From assembly GCF_001942465.1 (NCBI RefSeq), contig NZ_MKJY01000111.1, positions 1-64,000 of the forward strand: a stretch of 64,000 bases of DNA, given 5' to 3'. Below, piece after piece: positions 61,784 through 64,000 of this stretch. Origin of the DNA: Actinomadura sp. CNU-125. Lineage in GTDB: Bacteria; Actinomycetota; Actinomycetes; Streptosporangiales; Streptosporangiaceae. The number at the start of each line of letters is the position of its first letter. The stretch's first letter is position 1. Position numbers and translations under genes: made by a program. The notes under the pieces were generated by a model. That model ran no database searches and was not told the DNA's origin. It was given only the letters and a program-made list of their open reading frames with translations.

Positions 61784-62559
61784 TCAGCGGGCGTAGCGGG
61801 CGGGGGGCTCCCCGACCGCCGCCGTGAAGTCGCGGACCAGGTGCGCCTGGTCGTAGTAGCCCAGCTCACCGGCCAGGGCGGCCCAGTCGACCGGGTCGCC
61901 CCGGTCCGCGCGCGTCGCGGCCTCGTGCAGCCGCGCCCGCCGCAGCACCCACTTCGGGCTCGCCCCCACGTACTCGGCGAAGAGCCGCTGGAGCGTGCGG
62001 GACGAGACGTGCAGCAGTTCGGCGGCCTGGCCGACGCGGAACACCGCCGGGTTCGCGGTGAGCCGCTCGACCATCTCGGCGACCTCGGCGCGACCGGGTC
62101 GGGCGCGGGCAGCCTGGGCAGCAGGAACTCCTCGGCCGCCGTCGCCATCAGATCGGTGTCGGACGTGCCGAGGACCTCGCGGCACGCGGCGCGGACCTCG
62201 GGGCCGAAGAACTCCGCGGCCGGGAACCTGCCGTCCGCCAGCTCGATGACCGGGCGGCCCGCCAGCGGCCGGAAGCACCCCGGCCGGAACTTCACGCCGA
62301 GGACCTGCCCCTCCCCCGTCAACCGCCGGACGAACAGGTCGCGGTCGACGCCGTAGACCAGCGGCTCCGGCTCCTCGAACACCAGATGGACGCTCGGGTG
62401 CGCCAGCACCTTCGTGTCGTACGGCTCCCGCACCCGCCACCGGACGTGCCAGTGGTGCTCCACGAACGGCCGCAGGTCCGCGCCGGGCGGGCGCCGCCGC
62501 ATGTCGACCCTCAGCGCGTGCTCCTGCGGGTACAGCACGCCTCGTCCGAACTCGCCCAT
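61784..62559 (-). CDS. AraC-family regulator with DUF6597-like sensor domain (frameshifted)
   Basis: About 258 residues from ATG 62559. The N-terminal part (DLRPFVEHHWHVRWRV, KFRPGCFRPLAGRPV) fits the small-ligand domain common in actinobacterial AraC proteins, and the C-terminal part is the double helix-turn-helix (QAAELLHVSSRTLQRLFAEYVG and AGELGYYDQAHLVRDF). A one-base loss near 62096 interrupts the linker. Divergent from the DinB-like gene at 62624, which is a plausible target. Confidence 0.8.
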
Positions 62560-62623
62560 GTGCCCAGCATATTGGCGCTTTTCTCCAAGAGGCGGGCCGC
62601 CGCGCGACCCTACGGTCGAACAC

Positions 62624-63223
62624 ATGAACGACATCGAGCGCCATCACGCACATATGAAGGAATGCGCCGCCGAGGCCGCGCGCATCGCCCGTGCCGTCGC
62701 GGCCGCCGGACCGGACCGGCTCGGCGACCCGACCCCGTGCGCGGGCTACGACCTGCGCACGCTCGTCAACCACTGGGTGCTGTACACCTCGCACGGCCTG
62801 GAGCACCGGGCGCTGCGCGCGCAGCTCCCGGACGAGCTGACCGAACGCGACTTCACCGTCGGCGCCTCGTGGGCGGAGGAGTACGCGGCCCAGCTCGACC
62901 GCGCCGTCGCCGCCTGGGCGGACCCGGCCGTGTGGGAGGGCGACGTGGACTTCGGGGGCGGTTCCGCGCCCGCCGTCGACGTCGCCTCGATGGTGATCAA
63001 GGAGATGGCCGTGCACGGCTGGGACGTCGCCCGGACCGTCGGCGAGGACGTCCGGATCTCGCCGGAGGCGGGCGAGTTCGTCCTCGGCGTCGTCGAGGAG
63101 CACGGCGAGCTGTACCGGCAGTACGACGGTTTCGCCGACCCGGTGCCGGTGGACGCGGCCGCCTCCGCGTTCGAGCGCGCCCTCGGCTCGTCCGGCCGGG
63201 ACCCGCGGTGGAGCGCCGCCTGA
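62624..63223 (+). CDS. DinB/maleylpyruvate-isomerase-like (TIGR03086 type) protein
   Basis: 199 residues. Mycothiol-dependent maleylpyruvate isomerase N-terminal fold: PTPCAGYDLRTLVNHWVLY (the His), and MVIKEMAVHGWDVARTVGEDV (second metal His). Bundle of four helices binding a divalent metal. Actinobacterial members are often uncharacterised thiol-S-transferases. Starts 65 bases from the divergent AraC start. Confidence 0.8.
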   Translation: MNDIERHHAHMKECAAEAARIARAVAAAGPDRLGDPTPCAGYDLRTLVNHWVLYTSHGLEHRALRAQLPDELTERDFTVGASWAEEYAAQLDRAVAAWADPAVWEGDVDFGGGSAPAVDVASMVIKEMAVHGWDVARTVGEDVRISPEAGEFVLGVVEEHGELYRQYDGFADPVPVDAAASAFERALGSSGRDPRWSAA

Positions 63224-63236
63224 ACCCGCGCGGCGG

Positions 63237-63262
63237 CGTCCCGCCCCGCCGGCGGCGGGACG
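63237..63262. terminator. Hairpin terminator between convergent genes
   Basis: CGTCCCGCC and GGCGGGACG arms (9 bases) flank an 8-base G/C centre that could extend the pairing. It sits just after the DinB-like stop and before the ABC-2 permease stop. Confidence 0.6.
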
Positions 63263-63306
63263 GGACGGGTGCCGGGCGGACGGGCCGCCGGACCGGAGGG
63301 CGCGCG

Positions 63307-64000
63307 TCAGCGGGCCAGGTCGCGGCGGGTGAAGCGCCACGCGCCGACGGCCATGACGAGGAGCGTCGCGGCGGCCAGGACGGCCGCGTCGACCGGCCGC
63401 AGGCCGTTCTTCAGCGGCTCGCCGCCGATGTAGTAGTGGAACGGCGTCAGCTCGCGCAGCCGGTCGGCGCCGATCTGCGGGGCGAACCCGTTGACGGCGT
63501 AGGCCGCGACGCCGATCCCGGCGGTCACGCCGAACACCGTGGCGCGTCCCCTGCCGGTGGCCGCGCCGAGGCCGGTGGCGAGGGCGCCGAACAGCAGCGT
63601 GAGCAGGGCGAGCTGGACGGCCTGCGCCGCGAACTCCCCCGCGCTCACGGTGCCGAGCCCCGCGCTCGTCCGGACCGCGAGCAGCCCGGCGAGGACGGCC
63701 GCCGCGATCACGACCGCGCCCACCGCCAGCGCGGCGAACCGCTGGAGGAGCAGCCGGATCCGGCCGACGGGGTGCGCGAGCAGCAGGTCGAGGTGGCCGC
63801 TCTCCTCGTCGGCGGAGATCATCCGGGCGCCGGTCGCGGCGCCGTAGAACACCGCGAGCAGCGGTACCAGCAGGCCGAACACCGGGCCTTGCAGGTATCC
63901 GGCGGCCGACGACATGTCGTCCAGGCCGAACCCGCTCATCGCGTCCGGCACCGAGGCGGCCGTGTCCGCCGTCATCTGCGGGTAGAACGCCGCGTACATC
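63307..64000 (-). CDS. ABC-2-type transporter permease, C-terminal part
   Basis: At least 230 residues; the N-terminus lies beyond the right edge. Hydrophobic with about five membrane helices; ISADEESGHLDLLLAHPVGRIRLLLQRF is the ABC-2 (NatB/YhaP-like) permease signature, followed by GLGAATGRGRATVFGV and a basic RRDLAR end. Belongs to an exporter whose ATPase is probably outside the window. Substrate unknown. Confidence 0.78.
   Translation of the reverse strand, partial: MYAAFYPQMTADTAASVPDAMSGFGLDDMSSAAGYLQGPVFGLLVPLLAVFYGAATGARMISADEESGHLDLLLAHPVGRIRLLLQRFAALAVGAVVIAAAVLAGLLAVRTSAGLGTVSAGEFAAQAVQLALLTLLFGALATGLGAATGRGRATVFGVTAGIGVAAYAVNGFAPQIGADRLRELTPFHYYIGGEPLKNGLRPVDAAVLAAATLLVMAVGAWRFTRRDLAR

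Overview
The window is about 74% G+C, uses GTG starts freely, and packs genes into long runs that overlap by a few bases. Protein content (SARP/AfsR-type regulator, XRE-DUF5753/DUF397 modules, ECF41 sigma factor, luciferase-like monooxygenases, many CoA ligases, an igr-like cassette) points to a mycelial actinobacterium. Actinomadura or a relative in the Thermomonosporaceae is my best guess, by inference only. No tRNA, rRNA, CRISPR array, insertion sequence or phage gene was found.

Layout. 1-5.8 kb: start of a YCII gene, a hemerythrin/DUF4267 fusion, a divergent AfsR-like regulator, an Imm-5-like gene and a TetR gene. 5.9-35.5 kb: a large catabolic region. It holds four luciferase-like monooxygenases, four CoA ligases, an acyl-CoA dehydrogenase pair, three crotonases, an SDR, a thiolase, an HMG-CoA-synthase-like/DUF35 fusion, four VOC proteins, a flavin reductase, a metallo-beta-lactamase-fold hydrolase, a MaoC dehydratase, an oxidoreductase and a complete five-gene peptide/opine-type ABC importer. 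Six copies of one 18-bp palindrome sit on promoters in this region, and one TetR gene (32557-33243) lies inside it, so it looks like a single locally controlled regulon.

35.5-46.1 kb: mixed genes, namely a graveyard of gene fragments, an ECF41 sigma factor with a matching self-promoter, a DHA2 efflux pump, a DUF6152/DUF6644-like pair, a DinB protein, an XRE/DUF397/HATPase signalling module, an alpha/beta hydrolase-TetR operon with a clear double operator, and a GNAT enzyme. 46.1-61.8 kb: a cassette matching the igr operon of cholesterol side-chain degradation (two acyl-CoA dehydrogenases, ChsH2, ChsH1, Ltp2, MaoC hydratase) beside CoA ligases, an SDR and a branched-chain-type ABC importer with fused permeases. 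61.8-64 kb: an AraC regulator, a DinB/maleylpyruvate-isomerase-like protein and part of an ABC-2 permease.

How the genes could work together (inference): a hydrophobic, probably cyclic or branched substrate is imported, oxidised by flavin-dependent monooxygenases, thioesterified by CoA ligases and shortened by beta-oxidation with thiolase or retro-aldol release. No steroid-ring genes (kstD, ksh, hsa) were seen, so the substrate may not be a sterol.

Quality warning: thirteen genes carry single-base frameshifts in G/C runs while the protein remains recognisable on both sides. I treat these as probable sequencing errors and annotate the genes full length.
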